From Bacillota bacterium (GTDB lineage Bacteria; Bacillota; Clostridia; Peptostreptococcales; Anaerovoracaceae): a stretch of 53,269 nucleotides of DNA. Both the position numbers and the translations under genes were made by a program. The first letter of the stretch is position 1. Every line of letters begins with the position of its first letter. Below the pieces are notes generated by a model that saw nothing but the letters and a program-made list of their open reading frames with translations, did no database searches and was not told where the DNA came from. The stretch spans positions 1 to 53,269 of the forward strand of contig JAFSCP010000019.1 of assembly GCA_017436705.1 (NCBI GenBank), in the 5' to 3' direction. Positions 1-12,210 of this stretch are shown piece after piece.

Positions 1-1121
1 AGAAAAATATTACAATCATGCCGGAAGAACTTCCCCGTGCATTTGAATATGGAATTGCTTTCGACGCCTCGGCAATTGCAGGTTTTGGTGACGAGTCACG
101 CTGTGATCTGCTGCTTCATCCCGATGCAGAAACGCTTATGCCTCTCCCATGGCGTCCTGAACATGGAAATGTAGTCCGGATGTTTACAAGTATATCCTAT
201 CCGGATGGTACACCTTTTGAATGTGATACCCGCACACTTCTTAAAAAAGCAATATGTGCGGCCGCAAAAGCCGGATATACTTTTGCTTTTGGCGCAGAGC
301 AGGAGTTTTATCTTTTCAACCTGGATGAAGAAGGAAAACCAACTAAAGTTCCCCATGATGAAGCCGGATATATGGATATTGCGCCCGAAGACCGCGGTGA
401 GAACATACGCCGGGAAATCTGCCTGACGCTTGAACAGATGGGAATCCGTCCTGAAAGCTCCCACCATGAACAAGGTCCCGGCCAGAATGAAATTGACTTC
501 AGATATTCCGATGCCCTTATGGCCGCCGACAACGCAATGACCTTCCAGACAATCGTAAAATCTGTTGCCCGCCAGAACGGTCTTTTTGCAGATTTCTCTG
601 CAAAACCACTTGATAATCAGCCTGGCAATGGTTTCCACATCAACATGTCGGTAAGGCCAAATGAAAAAGAAGAAAATTTATATTATATGATTGCCGGAAT
701 TCTTGATAAAATCCAGGCTATGACGTTGTTTTTAAATCCTTCTGAAAATTCATACAAACGCTTCGGTAAGGACAAGGCTCCCGGCTATGTAACATGGTCC
801 AAAGAGAACCGTTCACAGCTTGTAAGAGTTCCTGCTGCAGTCGGTGAATACCGCCGGGCAGAACTCCGTTCTCCTGATCCAACTGCGAATCCATATCTTG
901 CATTCGCACTTATGATTTATGCAGGACTTGAAGGTATGCAAAACAGGCTTCCTTTGCCTTCTCCTGCAGATATTAACCTGTACAAAGCTTCCGAAGAAAC
1001 CCTGAAAACTTTCAGAAAGCTTCCTTCTGATATAAGGGAAGCCCGCAGAATTGCCGCTGACAGCAGTTTTATCAGAGAGCATGTCCCTGATTCTATTTTA
1101 GACATTTACTGCAGAAGATAA
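1..1121 (+). CDS. glnA: Glutamine synthetase type I, 5' end cut by the window
   Basis: ATP-dependent ligation of ammonia to glutamate in the cytoplasm. The reading frame is open back to base 3, so the gene starts outside the window. About 370 residues are visible of the usual 440 or so; the missing part is most of the beta-grasp domain. Visible family motifs are FGAEQEFYLF (metal/glutamate site), HHEQGPGQNEID, the NGFHINMS histidine block, and YRRAELRSPDPTANPYLA near the end. No adenylylation-loop tyrosine of the enterobacterial type is evident, which fits the GSI-alpha form of Firmicutes. It is followed after 38 bases by an ANTAR regulator, an arrangement known for clostridial nitrogen control. 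Truncation is an edge effect, not decay. Confidence 0.95.
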   Translation, partial: KNITIMPEELPRAFEYGIAFDASAIAGFGDESRCDLLLHPDAETLMPLPWRPEHGNVVRMFTSISYPDGTPFECDTRTLLKKAICAAAKAGYTFAFGAEQEFYLFNLDEEGKPTKVPHDEAGYMDIAPEDRGENIRREICLTLEQMGIRPESSHHEQGPGQNEIDFRYSDALMAADNAMTFQTIVKSVARQNGLFADFSAKPLDNQPGNGFHINMSVRPNEKEENLYYMIAGILDKIQAMTLFLNPSENSYKRFGKDKAPGYVTWSKENRSQLVRVPAAVGEYRRAELRSPDPTANPYLAFALMIYAGLEGMQNRLPLPSPADINLYKASEETLKTFRKLPSDIREARRIAADSSFIREHVPDSILDIYCRR

Positions 1122-1159
1122 CCTGTAATTTATTTTTCCACAAAGAAGGGAGGTAAAAA

Positions 1160-1744
1160 ATGAGTTTAAAAGAGCGCGTTTACAGTGTGCTGATTGTCTC
1201 AGCAGCAGAAAGCTTTACATCCTCATTTTCTTCACTTCTGACGGAATCCAGATATATGCCGGTTCACATAGTTTCCAGTATAAGCGCTGCCAAACGTGCT
1301 CTCTCGGAGCGTACCTATGATTATGTAATAATAAACTCACCTTTGCACGATGATACTGGTGTGCGCTTTGCCATTGACACCTGTAATTGCCGCGGGACAA
1401 TTGTGCTCCTGTTTGTCCGTGCAGATCTGCATGATGAAATCCACAGTAAAGTCGTCGGATATGGCGTCTTCACGTTGCAGAAACCCACATCAAAACCTAC
1501 TGTTGCCACCGCACTGAACTGGATGGCCAGCGCAAGGGAGCTTCTTCGTAAAACGGAAAAGAAAACGCTTTCAATCGAAGAAAAGATGGATGAAATCAGA
1601 ATTGTAAACAGAGCGAAATGGCTCCTTATCAGTGAAATAAACATGGACGAGCCTGAAGCCCACCGTTATATCGAAAAGCAGGCTATGGACCGCTGTGTTT
1701 CAAAAAAAGAAGTTGCGGAAGAAATTATTAAAACATATTTGTAA
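1160..1744 (+). CDS. ANTAR-domain RNA-binding antiterminator with a pseudo-receiver domain
   Basis: A 194-residue two-domain regulator. Residues 1-120 resemble a response-regulator receiver, but the phospho-acceptor aspartate is an asparagine (VIINSPL, N59) and the acidic pair after strand 1 is absent (LIVSAAE). Phosphorylation is therefore unlikely. Residues about 135-192 match the ANTAR three-helix RNA-binding domain (RAKWLLISEINMDEPEAHRYI, then AMDRCVSKKEVAEEII). ANTAR proteins stabilise antiterminator hairpins in leader RNAs, often of nitrogen genes. Placement right after glnA with a strong GGGAGG ribosome site suggests a nitR/glnR-like role in glutamine synthetase control; this is inference. 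The likely target leader lies upstream of the window. Confidence 0.85.
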   Translation: MSLKERVYSVLIVSAAESFTSSFSSLLTESRYMPVHIVSSISAAKRALSERTYDYVIINSPLHDDTGVRFAIDTCNCRGTIVLLFVRADLHDEIHSKVVGYGVFTLQKPTSKPTVATALNWMASARELLRKTEKKTLSIEEKMDEIRIVNRAKWLLISEINMDEPEAHRYIEKQAMDRCVSKKEVAEEIIKTYL

Positions 1745-1752
1745 CATAAAAA

Positions 1753-1800
1753 AAGCCATAGCCAGAAGCACGACACTGCTGCTGACTATGGCTTGCTTTT
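1753..1800. terminator. Bidirectional terminator between the ANTAR gene and rlmD
   Basis: A perfect 9-bp stem (AAGCCATAG, 1753-1761, with CTATGGCTT, 1786-1794) is followed by a T-rich stretch on the plus strand. An A-run precedes it at 1747-1754, so it can serve both convergent transcripts. Confidence 0.75.
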
Positions 1801-1820
1801 GTATTTGATTCTTGATTCGT

Positions 1821-3323
1821 TTACTGATTCTTTTTCTGAAGCAGGCTGACCACTTCACAATGTGCTGTGTGCGGGAACATGTCACAAGGAGTTGCTTCCA
1901 CGAATTCATAGCCCTTTTCGCCCAGCCACTTGATGTCGCGGGCAAGGGTTGCAGGGTCGCAGGAAACGTAAACAATTCTGGACGGCTGGGCCTTTACCAC
2001 TGCATCGAGAAGGCGCACATCGCAGCCTGCTCTTGGCGGGTCAAGGATTGCCACGTCAGCCTGTGATACGCGGATTTTAGGTTCCTTGCCGTCTTCCGGC
2101 TTAATGATGCCCATCATCTTAGGCAGTTCTTCTTCAGCCTTACCGCATACATATCGTGCATTTACTATGCCGTTGATGGTCGCGTTTCTGTTGGCATCAA
2201 GGATTGCGCCCCTGACTGATTCTATACCGATAACCTGACCAGGATTGTCAGGGTTCTTTTCATTCATCTGCTTCGCGCAGAAAAGTCCGATGGTTCCCAC
2301 GCCGCAGTAAAGGTCGAGAACTGTTTCGCCGCCCTTCAGATCAGCGTATTCGATGGCCTTGTCATAAAGCTTCACCATCTGTTCACGGTTAACCTGATAG
2401 AAAGAAAGTGGTGAAATTTCAAAGCTCATGCCGCCCACTTCTTCGAGGATTGTAGGCTTGCCGGCGATGGTGATGCACTCTTCGCCCAGGATTTCAGAAG
2501 TGTTCTTTTTATTGATGTTGAGTACAACGCTTTCCAGGTTGAACTCCACTCCAGCAAGGGGGCCGTCTTCGTAAACAGGCACGTTGAAGATTGCTTCGTC
2601 CAGCATTTCCACCAGCTTCTGTGCGTTAGGAATTGCCTTGCCGTTGATGACAAGGATAACCATAACTTCTCCTGTGCCTGCCGCTGTGCGGACAATCATG
2701 TGGCGCATGAGACCCTTTTCCCAGCGCGGGTCATAAGAAGTGATGTGATCCTCTTCCATGAACTGGCGCAGAGCCTTTGCTGCTGCCAGAGCCGGTTCCG
2801 ACTGCAGGACGCAGTCCTGGCAGTCGACCACTTCGTGGCTGCGAGCCTGATAAAAGCCTACACGCGGCTCGTGAACCGGCTCCATAATCCCGCCCTTGCG
2901 GGTAATCAGGCCGCCTGTGCTCACTGGCATGCTTGCTTTGTTTCTGTATCTGAAAGGTTCGCTTTCCATTGCAATTACAGGGTACACCACCGGGTCAGTC
3001 AGGCCGCCGAGGCGCTGGAGCTTATCCTTTACCTGCTTGTGCTTGAGAAGCAGCTGAGCATCGTAGTCCAGCTTGCCATAAGGGCATCCGCCGCAAAGTC
3101 CTGCATACTCACAGAATCCTTCGATTCTGTCCGGTGACTCCTCAATCATTTCAACCACACGGCCGAAACCGTAGTTTTTCTTGACCTTGGTCAGTTCAAC
3201 CTTCACACGGTCGCCGACCACTGTATTATTAACAAACACCGCAAAACCGTCAGCCTTGCCGATGCCGTTACCTTCACTACTCATATCTTCTATCATTAAC
3301 TCTAAAATCTGTCCTTTTTCCAT
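1821..3323 (-). CDS. rlmD: 23S rRNA (uracil-C5)-methyltransferase, RlmD/RumA family
   Basis: SAM-dependent C5 methylation of a uracil in 23S rRNA (U1939 in E. coli numbering for RlmD; the Firmicute RlmCD paralogue methylates two sites). 500 residues. An N-terminal TRAM domain (about 1-60) is followed by iron-sulfur cysteines C71, C77 and C80 (CEYAGLCGGC), with the fourth probably C168 or C171. The SAM motif is LDLYCGVGTIG (337-347), the NPP-like motif is ILDPPRAG, the catalytic cysteine C455 is in VYVSCDPATL, and the terminal general base is E490. It is slightly longer than the family norm because of a middle insertion near 400-420. Whether it modifies one or two sites cannot be told from sequence. 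It is monocistronic, separated by terminators on both sides. Confidence 0.93.
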   Translation of the reverse strand: MEKGQILELMIEDMSSEGNGIGKADGFAVFVNNTVVGDRVKVELTKVKKNYGFGRVVEMIEESPDRIEGFCEYAGLCGGCPYGKLDYDAQLLLKHKQVKDKLQRLGGLTDPVVYPVIAMESEPFRYRNKASMPVSTGGLITRKGGIMEPVHEPRVGFYQARSHEVVDCQDCVLQSEPALAAAKALRQFMEEDHITSYDPRWEKGLMRHMIVRTAAGTGEVMVILVINGKAIPNAQKLVEMLDEAIFNVPVYEDGPLAGVEFNLESVVLNINKKNTSEILGEECITIAGKPTILEEVGGMSFEISPLSFYQVNREQMVKLYDKAIEYADLKGGETVLDLYCGVGTIGLFCAKQMNEKNPDNPGQVIGIESVRGAILDANRNATINGIVNARYVCGKAEEELPKMMGIIKPEDGKEPKIRVSQADVAILDPPRAGCDVRLLDAVVKAQPSRIVYVSCDPATLARDIKWLGEKGYEFVEATPCDMFPHTAHCEVVSLLQKKNQ

Positions 3324-3415
3324 ATTCAGGCTCCTTCTGAGATTTTTTCAAATATTCTAACACTATATTTTACCTTATTTCATACACTGTTCTCAAGTAT
3401 TTTCCGCAAAAAACA

Positions 3416-3448
3416 GTAAAAAGGAACTGATATTAAATCAGTCCCTTT
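3416..3448 (-). terminator. Terminator of the V-type ATPase operon
   Basis: A 12-bp stem (AAAGGAACTGAT / ATCAGTCCCTTT with one G-U pair) lies just past atpD. On the minus strand it is followed by a run of T. The same A-run may also limit read-through from the rlmD side. Confidence 0.75.
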
Positions 3449-3455
3449 AACATTT

Positions 3456-4106
3456 TTACTTATAATCATAGTTTTTCTGTAAAACCATGTCTTTTACTTT
3501 AAGCAGACGAACCTTTGTGGCGTTGTCGTTTTCTTCCAGCTTCATGGTAATGTACTTGATTGTGCTTTCCAGATCAGGAATCATTACATATTCAAGTGCG
3601 TTTACACGGCGGCGTGTCTTTTCGATTTCTTCCGCCAGCAGCTGGGTAGTCTTTTCGATTTCGGCCAGTTTCAGCATATCCTGAAAAACATTGTTAAGCT
3701 TCATCAGTGCGTCGTCCAGCTCGCCGGATGTCATGGTAAAACCGTAAGGATAGATTTCACCGGAATCGTCACCTTCTGTGGTAAAGGTGTATTCAGGCAC
3801 CATTACGCTCATGACGTTCTTTTCTTTCATCTCCAGCTGCACCGACTGACGCGGGTACATGAGCGCCTGCTCCATCATCTCTGGCGACATGATGGCGGAA
3901 GCCACGGTCTGGGAAGCGAAGGCGGCGGTCAGCCCCTCTTCAACCCTCAGACGCAGTTCCTTGTTCAGACGTACAATATCCATGAACTGCCGCATGAGTT
4001 CGTCGCATTTGTCTTTCATTAACTTGTGGCCCTTGCGTGCTGTCTTCAGACGTTTCTTGTGCTGATTGAGCACCATACGGGTTGGAGTTATGACTTTGCT
4101 TGCCAT
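3456..4106 (-). CDS. atpD: V-type ATP synthase/ATPase subunit D (central stalk)
   Basis: The central rotor shaft subunit, transmitting rotation between the A3B3 head and the membrane ring. 216 residues, typical length. It starts with the family signature VITPTRMVLNQHKKRLKTARKGHKLMKDKCDEL and has long N- and C-terminal helices (a coiled-coil pair) around a short beta hairpin at about 95-125. It ends in a C-terminal helix containing RRRVNALEYVMIP, another subunit D signature. Last gene of the nine-gene operon, 12 bases after atpB, with a terminator following directly. Confidence 0.96.
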   Translation of the reverse strand: MASKVITPTRMVLNQHKKRLKTARKGHKLMKDKCDELMRQFMDIVRLNKELRLRVEEGLTAAFASQTVASAIMSPEMMEQALMYPRQSVQLEMKEKNVMSVMVPEYTFTTEGDDSGEIYPYGFTMTSGELDDALMKLNNVFQDMLKLAEIEKTTQLLAEEIEKTRRRVNALEYVMIPDLESTIKYITMKLEENDNATKVRLLKVKDMVLQKNYDYK

Positions 4107-4118
4107 ACGATCACCTCA

Positions 4119-5492
4119 TTATTCCTGCGGCATATATTTTTCAATCAGTTCAGGTTTGATACGCTTGAGTTCACCTCTTGGCAGAATCTTCAGCAGATCC
4201 CAGCCCAGATTGAGAGTTTCCTGAATTGTACGGTCAGTGTTGTTGCCCTGGCTGACATAATGCTTTTCAAATTTTTCTGAGAACTTGGCAAAAAGCTTGT
4301 CGTCATCGGAAAGGGCTGATTCACCCAGAATTGCCATCAGTTCCTTAGCTTCCTTACCACGGGAGTAAGCAGCAAAGAGCTGGTTCATTGTACCTGAGTG
4401 GTCCTCTCTTGTCTTGCCTTCACCGATACCCTTGTCTTTAAGACGGCTGAGAGAAGGAAGTACGTCAATCGGAGGAGTCAGACCTTTACGGAAAAGGTCA
4501 CGGCTCAGGATAATCTGACCTTCTGTGATGTAGCCTGTAAGGTCAGGAATCGGGTGAGTCTTGTCGTCTTCCGGCATTGTCAGAATAGGGATCATTGTGA
4601 TTGAGCCTTCCTTATCCTGACGGCGGCCTGCTCTTTCATACAGAGTAGCCAGGTCGGAGTACATGTAGCCCGGATAACCACGACGGCCAGGAACTTCCTT
4701 CTTGGCAGCTGATACTTCACGGAGAGCTTCTGCGTAGTTGGTGATATCGGTCATGATAACCAGAACCTGCATGCCCTTCTTGAACGCAAGGTATTCTGCA
4801 CATGCCAGCGCCATACGTGGAGTTGCGATACGTTCTACTGCAGGGTCGTTGGCCAGGTTTGAGAATACTACTGTACGGTCGATTGCACCTGTCTTTTTGA
4901 AGTCGTTGATGAAGAATTCAGATTCTTCGAAGGTGATACCGATAGCTGCGAATACTACGGCGAAAGTTTCGTTGTCGCCCAGTACCTTTGCCTGACGTGC
5001 AATCTGCGCTGCCAGTGCTGCATGAGGAAGACCTGAGCCTGAGAAAATCGGCAGTTTCTGTCCTCTTACCAGTGTGTTCAGTCCGTCGATGGCGGAAACG
5101 CCTGTCTGGATGAACTCAGCAGGATATGCTCTTGCTGCAGGGTTCATAGGCAGACCGTTAATATCAAAGTATTCTTCTGCAATGATTTCAGGACCGCCGT
5201 CAATAGGCTGGCCCATGCCGTTGAATACACGTCCCAGCATGTCTTCAGAAACAGCAAGCTGCAGAGGATGCCCCAGGAATCTTACCTTGGAGTTGGCCAG
5301 GTTGATACCCTGTGCCGCTTCGAAAAGCTGAACTACAGCCTTTCCTTCGTTTACTTCAAGAACCTTGCCGCGGCGCTTTTCACCGTCAGGAAGTTCGATC
5401 TCCACCAGTTCATCGTAGGTAACGCCTTCAACGCCTTCTACAATCATCAGAGGGCTGGCGATTTCACGGATTGTTTTATATTCTTTAATCAT
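4119..5492 (-). CDS. atpB: V-type ATP synthase/ATPase subunit B (regulatory head subunit)
   Basis: The non-catalytic head subunit of the V1/A1 hexamer. 457 residues. The longest open frame runs ten codons further upstream, but the ATG at 5490-5492 is preferred. It follows GGAGGGAGG inside the atpA 3' end and gives the standard N-terminus [11 protein letters not shown]. The 8-base overlap with atpA implies translational coupling. The P-loop is replaced by a non-binding FSGSGLPH stretch, as normal for B subunits. The [22 protein letters not shown] block and the [19 protein letters not shown] block are conserved. Confidence 0.97.
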   Translation of the reverse strand: MIKEYKTIREIASPLMIVEGVEGVTYDELVEIELPDGEKRRGKVLEVNEGKAVVQLFEAAQGINLANSKVRFLGHPLQLAVSEDMLGRVFNGMGQPIDGGPEIIAEEYFDINGLPMNPAARAYPAEFIQTGVSAIDGLNTLVRGQKLPIFSGSGLPHAALAAQIARQAKVLGDNETFAVVFAAIGITFEESEFFINDFKKTGAIDRTVVFSNLANDPAVERIATPRMALACAEYLAFKKGMQVLVIMTDITNYAEALREVSAAKKEVPGRRGYPGYMYSDLATLYERAGRRQDKEGSITMIPILTMPEDDKTHPIPDLTGYITEGQIILSRDLFRKGLTPPIDVLPSLSRLKDKGIGEGKTREDHSGTMNQLFAAYSRGKEAKELMAILGESALSDDDKLFAKFSEKFEKHYVSQGNNTDRTIQETLNLGWDLLKILPRGELKRIKPELIEKYMPQE

Positions 5493-7257
5493 TTTCGCTG
5501 CCTCCCTCCAGAACGGCTGCAATCTGAGCCTTCATTTCTTCGTTGATAATATCGTATTCTTCCTCAAACTTTTCAGGATCAGCAAGCTTTGCGTAGCCCA
5601 GTTTTTCTCTTACAGGAATCTTGAAGAGCTTGTTCATGTCTGCGCCCTTTTCAAGTGCTTCTCTGCCCAGGTTGTCGTAATTGAGGATGCAGTCCAGAAG
5701 TCTGAACTGTTTTGCATATGATGAGTATGCGTCTTCATCCATGAAAGCGTTCTGCATCAGGAAGTCTTCTCTGATACTCTTGGCTGTTTCAAGGAGAAGT
5801 CTTTCATCGTGGCTCAGTGCGTCCACACCTACCAGACGAACGATTTCCTGCAGTTCTTCTTCAATCTGCAGAATTCTCATGGTCTGAGTACGGTTTTCCA
5901 TATATTTTTCACCGAACTGCTCGTTGTACCAAGGAGCCAGTGTGTCTACATAAAGTGAATATGAGTTGAGCCAGTTGATCGCAGGGAAGTGACGTGCATA
6001 CGCAAGGCTGGAGTCAAGAGACCAGAAAACCTTAACGATACGCATTGTCGCCTGTGCAACCGGTTCGGAAAGGTCACCGCCCGGAGGAGATACTGCTCCG
6101 ATGGCAGTTACGCTGCCTTTGCGGTGGTCGCTGCCAAGACATTCCACAACGCCGGCTCTTTCGTAGAACTGTGCGATACGGGAAGCAAGGTACGCAGGGT
6201 AACCTTCTTCACCCGGCATTTCTTCCAGACGTCCGGACATTTCACGGAGAGCTTCTGCCCAGCGGGATGTGGAGTCTGCAAGTACTGCTACGTCGTAACC
6301 CATGTCACGGAAGTATTCTGCAATTGTAATACCTGTATAAATTGACGCTTCTCTGGCCGCTACCGGCATGTCAGAAGTGTTTGCAATCAGTACGGTTCTC
6401 TTCATGAGAGGTTCGCCGTTTCTTGGGTCCTTGAGCTCAGGGAATTCCATGAGTACGTCGGTCATTTCGTTTCCACGTTCACCGCAGCCGATGTAAACTA
6501 CGATGTCCACATCAGACCACTTGGCCAGCTGATGCTGAACTACTGTCTTTCCTGAACCGAAAGGTCCGGGAACAGCTGCTGTACCGCCCTTTGCGATAGG
6601 GAAAAGTGTATCGATGATACGCTGTCCTGAGTTCATAGGACGGGATGGTGTGAATTTCTGTGAGTAAGGTCTAGGGATACGTACCGGCCAGCGCTGAATC
6701 ATTGTCAGCTCGTGTTCAGTACCCTTTTCATCCTTTACCACTGCAATCACATCGGATACCACGTGTTCACCCTGCTCAATCTTTACAACTTCGCCGGATA
6801 CACCCTTAGGTACCATGATTTTGTGGCTGATTGCACTTGTTTCCTGTACTGTACCCAGCACATCACCGGCAACCACTTTGTCGCCGATACCTGCAACAGG
6901 TACGAAGTCCCAGAGCTTTTCACGGTTCAAAGCAGGTACATCCATACCTCTTGAGATTGTGTCGCCGGAAATTGCCTTCATTTCAGGCAGAGGACGCTGA
7001 ATACCATCGTAGATGTTTTCCAGCATTCCGGGACCAAGTTCTACTGACAGAGGCAGTCCCATAGGTTCTACTTTTGCTCCCGGCCCGATACCGGAAGTTT
7101 CTTCGTAAACCTGAATGGACGCTCTGTCGCCTGTCATATTGAGTATTTCTCCAACCAGGCGCTGCTCGCCTACACGGACGATATCAGCTACATTAGCGTC
7201 GCTCATACCGCTTGCTACGACCAGCGGACCTGATACTTTCAAGATTGTTCCGCTCAT
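5485..7257 (-). CDS. atpA: V-type ATP synthase/ATPase catalytic subunit A
   Basis: The nucleotide-hydrolysing or -synthesising subunit of the V1/A1 head. 590 residues, normal for the family. The N-terminal barrel is followed by the non-homologous bulge region (about 110-190) specific to A-type subunits. The P-loop is GPFGSGKT (231-238), followed by the [11 protein letters not shown] motif with the catalytic glutamate region, [31 protein letters not shown], and the C-terminal helical domain. It lies 17 bases after atpF and overlaps atpB by 8 bases. Confidence 0.97.
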   Translation of the reverse strand: MSGTILKVSGPLVVASGMSDANVADIVRVGEQRLVGEILNMTGDRASIQVYEETSGIGPGAKVEPMGLPLSVELGPGMLENIYDGIQRPLPEMKAISGDTISRGMDVPALNREKLWDFVPVAGIGDKVVAGDVLGTVQETSAISHKIMVPKGVSGEVVKIEQGEHVVSDVIAVVKDEKGTEHELTMIQRWPVRIPRPYSQKFTPSRPMNSGQRIIDTLFPIAKGGTAAVPGPFGSGKTVVQHQLAKWSDVDIVVYIGCGERGNEMTDVLMEFPELKDPRNGEPLMKRTVLIANTSDMPVAAREASIYTGITIAEYFRDMGYDVAVLADSTSRWAEALREMSGRLEEMPGEEGYPAYLASRIAQFYERAGVVECLGSDHRKGSVTAIGAVSPPGGDLSEPVAQATMRIVKVFWSLDSSLAYARHFPAINWLNSYSLYVDTLAPWYNEQFGEKYMENRTQTMRILQIEEELQEIVRLVGVDALSHDERLLLETAKSIREDFLMQNAFMDEDAYSSYAKQFRLLDCILNYDNLGREALEKGADMNKLFKIPVREKLGYAKLADPEKFEEEYDIINEEMKAQIAAVLEGGSEND

Positions 7258-7274
7258 TCCTTTACCTACCTTCT

Positions 7275-7592
7275 TTAAAGGATATCAGATCCAACTGCGC
7301 GTTCGACAGCTGCTCTCAGTGCGTTCTGTCCAAGGCCCAGTGAACCATTTTTACCCGGGATTAAAATAATCGCCGGTGTTATCTTATCTTTATACTTGTC
7401 GATTTCTGTTTCCAGCACTGCAGCCAGATTTTCCTCGACATAAATTATGGCATAATTGCTGCCGTCTGCTCCATGAGCAAGTCTGCGCAAAGTTTCCTTT
7501 GCCTCTGCTTCTTCCACCGGAAAAACGTCAAGTCCCAGTGCTTTGAAGCCCATGACGGTCTCTCTGCCGCCCATTACTGCAATTTTAAGCAT
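7275..7592 (-). CDS. atpF: V-type ATP synthase/ATPase subunit F (central stalk)
   Basis: A small central-stalk subunit that binds the D shaft (called NtpG in Enterococcus hirae). The open frame begins with an upstream GTG at 7601, but the ATG at 7590-7592 gives the family N-terminus [20 protein letters not shown]. It also overlaps the atpC stop by 8 bases, the same coupling design as atpA/atpB. 105 residues. It has a Rossmann-like fold pattern with alternating strands (IAVMG, YAIIYV, AIILIPG) and the terminal [10 protein letters not shown], both typical of subunit F. Confidence 0.93.
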   Translation of the reverse strand: MLKIAVMGGRETVMGFKALGLDVFPVEEAEAKETLRRLAHGADGSNYAIIYVEENLAAVLETEIDKYKDKITPAIILIPGKNGSLGLGQNALRAAVERAVGSDIL

Positions 7593-8580
7593 CCAGATCA
7601 CGCAGCCTTTCCCGGATTACTGCAGGGTCAATGCCGGCCAGCTTGCCTGTGAGAATCATGCGGATTGCAGTGATTTCACTTTCAAGACGGGCAAGGTAGC
7701 AGACAACTGCCTCTGCTCCGAAACTTACTAATTTGGCTTTGCCCAGATAAGATGTCACTGCGTTGTCGCAGGCCAGCTCAAATCTGGTCATTGAACCTCC
7801 GCGCATTGCCTCTGTTCCCAGCATTGCTGCTTCTGCCAGCGGAGTGGCACGGAAAAGTTCTGCAAGAGCATCTCCGCCTGCCGCTGCTTCACACACTGCA
7901 GCTGCTGAAACGCTGCCTCCCTCAAAGAGAGCAGTCATCATAAAGTCAGCACTCTTGTTCATGCGTACCATACGCACTGCTGAGCCAAGGTTTGCACCAT
8001 CGATGAGAATCTTAACATATCCTTTCAGGTACTGGCTGCCCTGTGAATCTGCAATAGCCTCCAGTTCCTTATGATATGCCCTGTCCATGATGAATTCTGC
8101 AGCCTGTGAGTTGCCTGTCTTGGCAAGTGCCAGCCGGGCCTCTTCCATGGCCTTCGCAAGCCTGGAAGGAATGCCGCTGAAAGTTCCTTCTTCCAGGGCT
8201 TCTCTCAGTCTGTCTGCAGGAACTCTGCCCGCATCGCTGAGAATGTGGCCTGCGCTGCTTCCCAGTCTGGAAGCTTTCACAAGAGCCTTGGCATTATGAT
8301 AATCATACTTGATACGGAACACATCTGTCAGTTCCGTTTCAGGACACATACGCGTTATTTCTTCATATATTTTCTTTTTATGTTCGCCGAGAGCAATGTC
8401 GATTTCAGATGCATTCATAGCGGACATATCTTCATATCCGCAGTCTGTCAGCAGTTTGGCACTGTCTGCAAATCCTGCCGAAAGCATCCTCTCCATTCTG
8501 TCCCGGTCCAGCATTTTTGCTTCCCTGGCCCTCAGCATGGCTGTCAGTGCCAGGTACTCCTTATCTTTTACTTTTGACAA
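7585..8580 (-). CDS. atpC: V-type ATP synthase/ATPase subunit C (rotor collar), TTG start
   Basis: The funnel-shaped subunit that sits on the proteolipid ring and connects it to the central stalk (subunit d homologue). 331 residues, three repeated helical bundles, recognised by YLALTAMLRAREAKMLDRDRMERML, YDYHNAKALVKA and YLARLESEITAIRMIL. The start codon is TTG at 8578-8580, placed seven bases after GGAGG; no in-frame ATG fits as well. This weaker start may set its low stoichiometry (one copy per complex), which is inference. It overlaps atpF by 8 bases. Confidence 0.93.
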   Translation of the reverse strand: MSKVKDKEYLALTAMLRAREAKMLDRDRMERMLSAGFADSAKLLTDCGYEDMSAMNASEIDIALGEHKKKIYEEITRMCPETELTDVFRIKYDYHNAKALVKASRLGSSAGHILSDAGRVPADRLREALEEGTFSGIPSRLAKAMEEARLALAKTGNSQAAEFIMDRAYHKELEAIADSQGSQYLKGYVKILIDGANLGSAVRMVRMNKSADFMMTALFEGGSVSAAAVCEAAAGGDALAELFRATPLAEAAMLGTEAMRGGSMTRFELACDNAVTSYLGKAKLVSFGAEAVVCYLARLESEITAIRMILTGKLAGIDPAVIRERLRDLDA

Positions 8581-8623
8581 ATCCTTACCTCCTTACCGGG
8601 GATAGGTTCATGCTGCACACTGC

Positions 8624-9226
8624 CTATTCTTCAAAAAGAACTTTGGCAACCTGTGCAGCCGCTTCTCCGCGAATCAGTTCCAGTATTATGTCGACAGTGC
8701 AGTTAACTTCTACATTGCCCTGTCTGAGAATGAATCCGCCCAGCATTTCTTTAGTGTCATCAGCGAGAGTCAGCACACCTTCAAGGCCGGCTTCTCTGCG
8801 GGCTGCATTTACAGCTTCCACAACCACAGGACCAGCACCAGCCTTATCCTTTTCGTTCATAACAAGCTGTGCGTCGCCCTCAAAGCCGGTTTCCAGCACC
8901 TTGCGTGTCAGGTACTCAACGTACTGCTGCTCAGGCATTGCTGTAATCTTTGACTCTGCAAGCTTAAATGCTTCTGATACCATTTCCTGTCTCAGAGCCA
9001 GAACTGCTTTTTTAGTTTCAAGCTGTGCGGTTCTTTCTATGCGGGAGGCATACTGCTCAGCATCGCGCAGTCCTGTGCGCATATGCTCCTGGTATGCATC
9101 GTCAGCTTTCTTTTCATATTCGGCACGGATTTCTTCGATGCGCTCTGATGCAGCTTCCCAGAGAGCTGCCTTTTCTTTTTCCGCATCAGCCGCAATGCGC
9201 GCCGTGATTTTTTCTATACCTTTCAT
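8624..9226 (-). CDS. atpE: V-type ATP synthase/ATPase subunit E (peripheral stalk)
   Basis: A peripheral stator subunit that pairs with the H/G-type coiled-coil protein encoded first in the operon. 200 residues. The N-terminal half is an unbroken charged helix (EKITARIAADAEKEKAALWEA...) rich in Ala, Glu, Lys and Arg. The C-terminal half is a small alpha/beta domain ending in the family's GGFILRQGNVEVNCTVDIIL segment. It lies between atpK and atpC with 41- and 43-base gaps. Confidence 0.92.
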   Translation of the reverse strand: MKGIEKITARIAADAEKEKAALWEAASERIEEIRAEYEKKADDAYQEHMRTGLRDAEQYASRIERTAQLETKKAVLALRQEMVSEAFKLAESKITAMPEQQYVEYLTRKVLETGFEGDAQLVMNEKDKAGAGPVVVEAVNAARREAGLEGVLTLADDTKEMLGGFILRQGNVEVNCTVDIILELIRGEAAAQVAKVLFEE

Positions 9227-9267
9227 ATGCGGCTTCCTTTCTTAAGATTTTTAACCTCCGGCTGTGC

Positions 9268-11704
<2,437 letters not shown>

Positions 11705-11705
<1 letters not shown>

Positions 11706-12019
11706 CAGCTGTTCACAATCCTTTCTACGATAAGCATCGCTGCCGCATCCAGTTTCTTTTCAGCACCGGCACGCATTGCAGCCTTCTGCTTCTCAGTTTC
11801 TTCTTCCAGAACCTTAGCTCTGGCATGAGCCTCAGCCTCCAGTTCTGCCTGTTTATTCTGTATTTCTTCACGTGCCCTGGCAACTGCTGCCGCAACAGAA
11901 TTTTTTCCTTCTTCAAGGGCCTTTTCTTCTGCTGCCCTGGCATTGGCCGCTGCCTGCAGGCATTCTTTTCTGGCAGTTTCCTCTGCCTGGCTAATCATGG
12001 TGATAGCTTCAAATGACAT
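11705..12019 (-). CDS. atpH: V-type ATPase subunit H/G-like coiled-coil stator protein
   Basis: The first gene of the ATPase operon. A 104-residue protein that is almost entirely one charged, alanine-rich helix (AEETARKECLQAAANARAAEEKALEEGKNS), as expected for the peripheral-stalk partner of subunit E (NtpF of E. hirae). Three consecutive in-frame starts exist (GTG 12025, ATG 12022, ATG 12019). The third is preferred because it lies seven bases from AGGAGG; the second is also possible. Sequence conservation in this family is weak, so the assignment leans on position and coiled-coil character. Confidence 0.88.
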
Positions 12020-12026
12020 CATCACA

Positions 12027-12150
12027 CCTCCTGCCTTTTAAGTTTTTTGATGAAAACAAAATAATAAGATTATTGCTTATTCTAATTTTACCACATTTTT
12101 CAAACTTTAAAACATTAAAATAATAATAAAAACTTATATTTTTTTAGCAT
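12027..12150 (-). promoter_or_regulatory. Leader and probable promoter region of the ATPase operon
   Basis: The AT-rich gap upstream of atpH. A TGgTAAAAT extended -10-like element lies at 12085-12093 on the minus strand, with no good -35. AGGAGG at 12027-12032 is the atpH ribosome site. Nothing else coding is seen here. Confidence 0.3.
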
Positions 12151-12168
12151 TTTCTTTACACATGCAAA

Positions 12169-12190
12169 AACCGCCATTTTACAGGCGGTT
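12169..12190 (-). terminator. Terminator after whiA
   Basis: A 7-bp GC-rich stem AACCGCC / GGCGGTT with an 8-base loop, followed on the minus strand by TTTTT. It lies 20 bases after the whiA stop. Confidence 0.8.
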
Positions 12191-12210
12191 CAGAGTTCAT
12201 ATTATGTATT

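Noticed and set aside
1-1121. glnA as a truncated pseudogene
   Set aside because: The frame is open to the first bases of the window, so the missing N-terminus is outside it.
8517-9245. 242-residue plus-strand open frame
   Set aside because: Antisense to atpC and atpE; low-complexity Ser/Ala-rich product and no sensible ribosome site.
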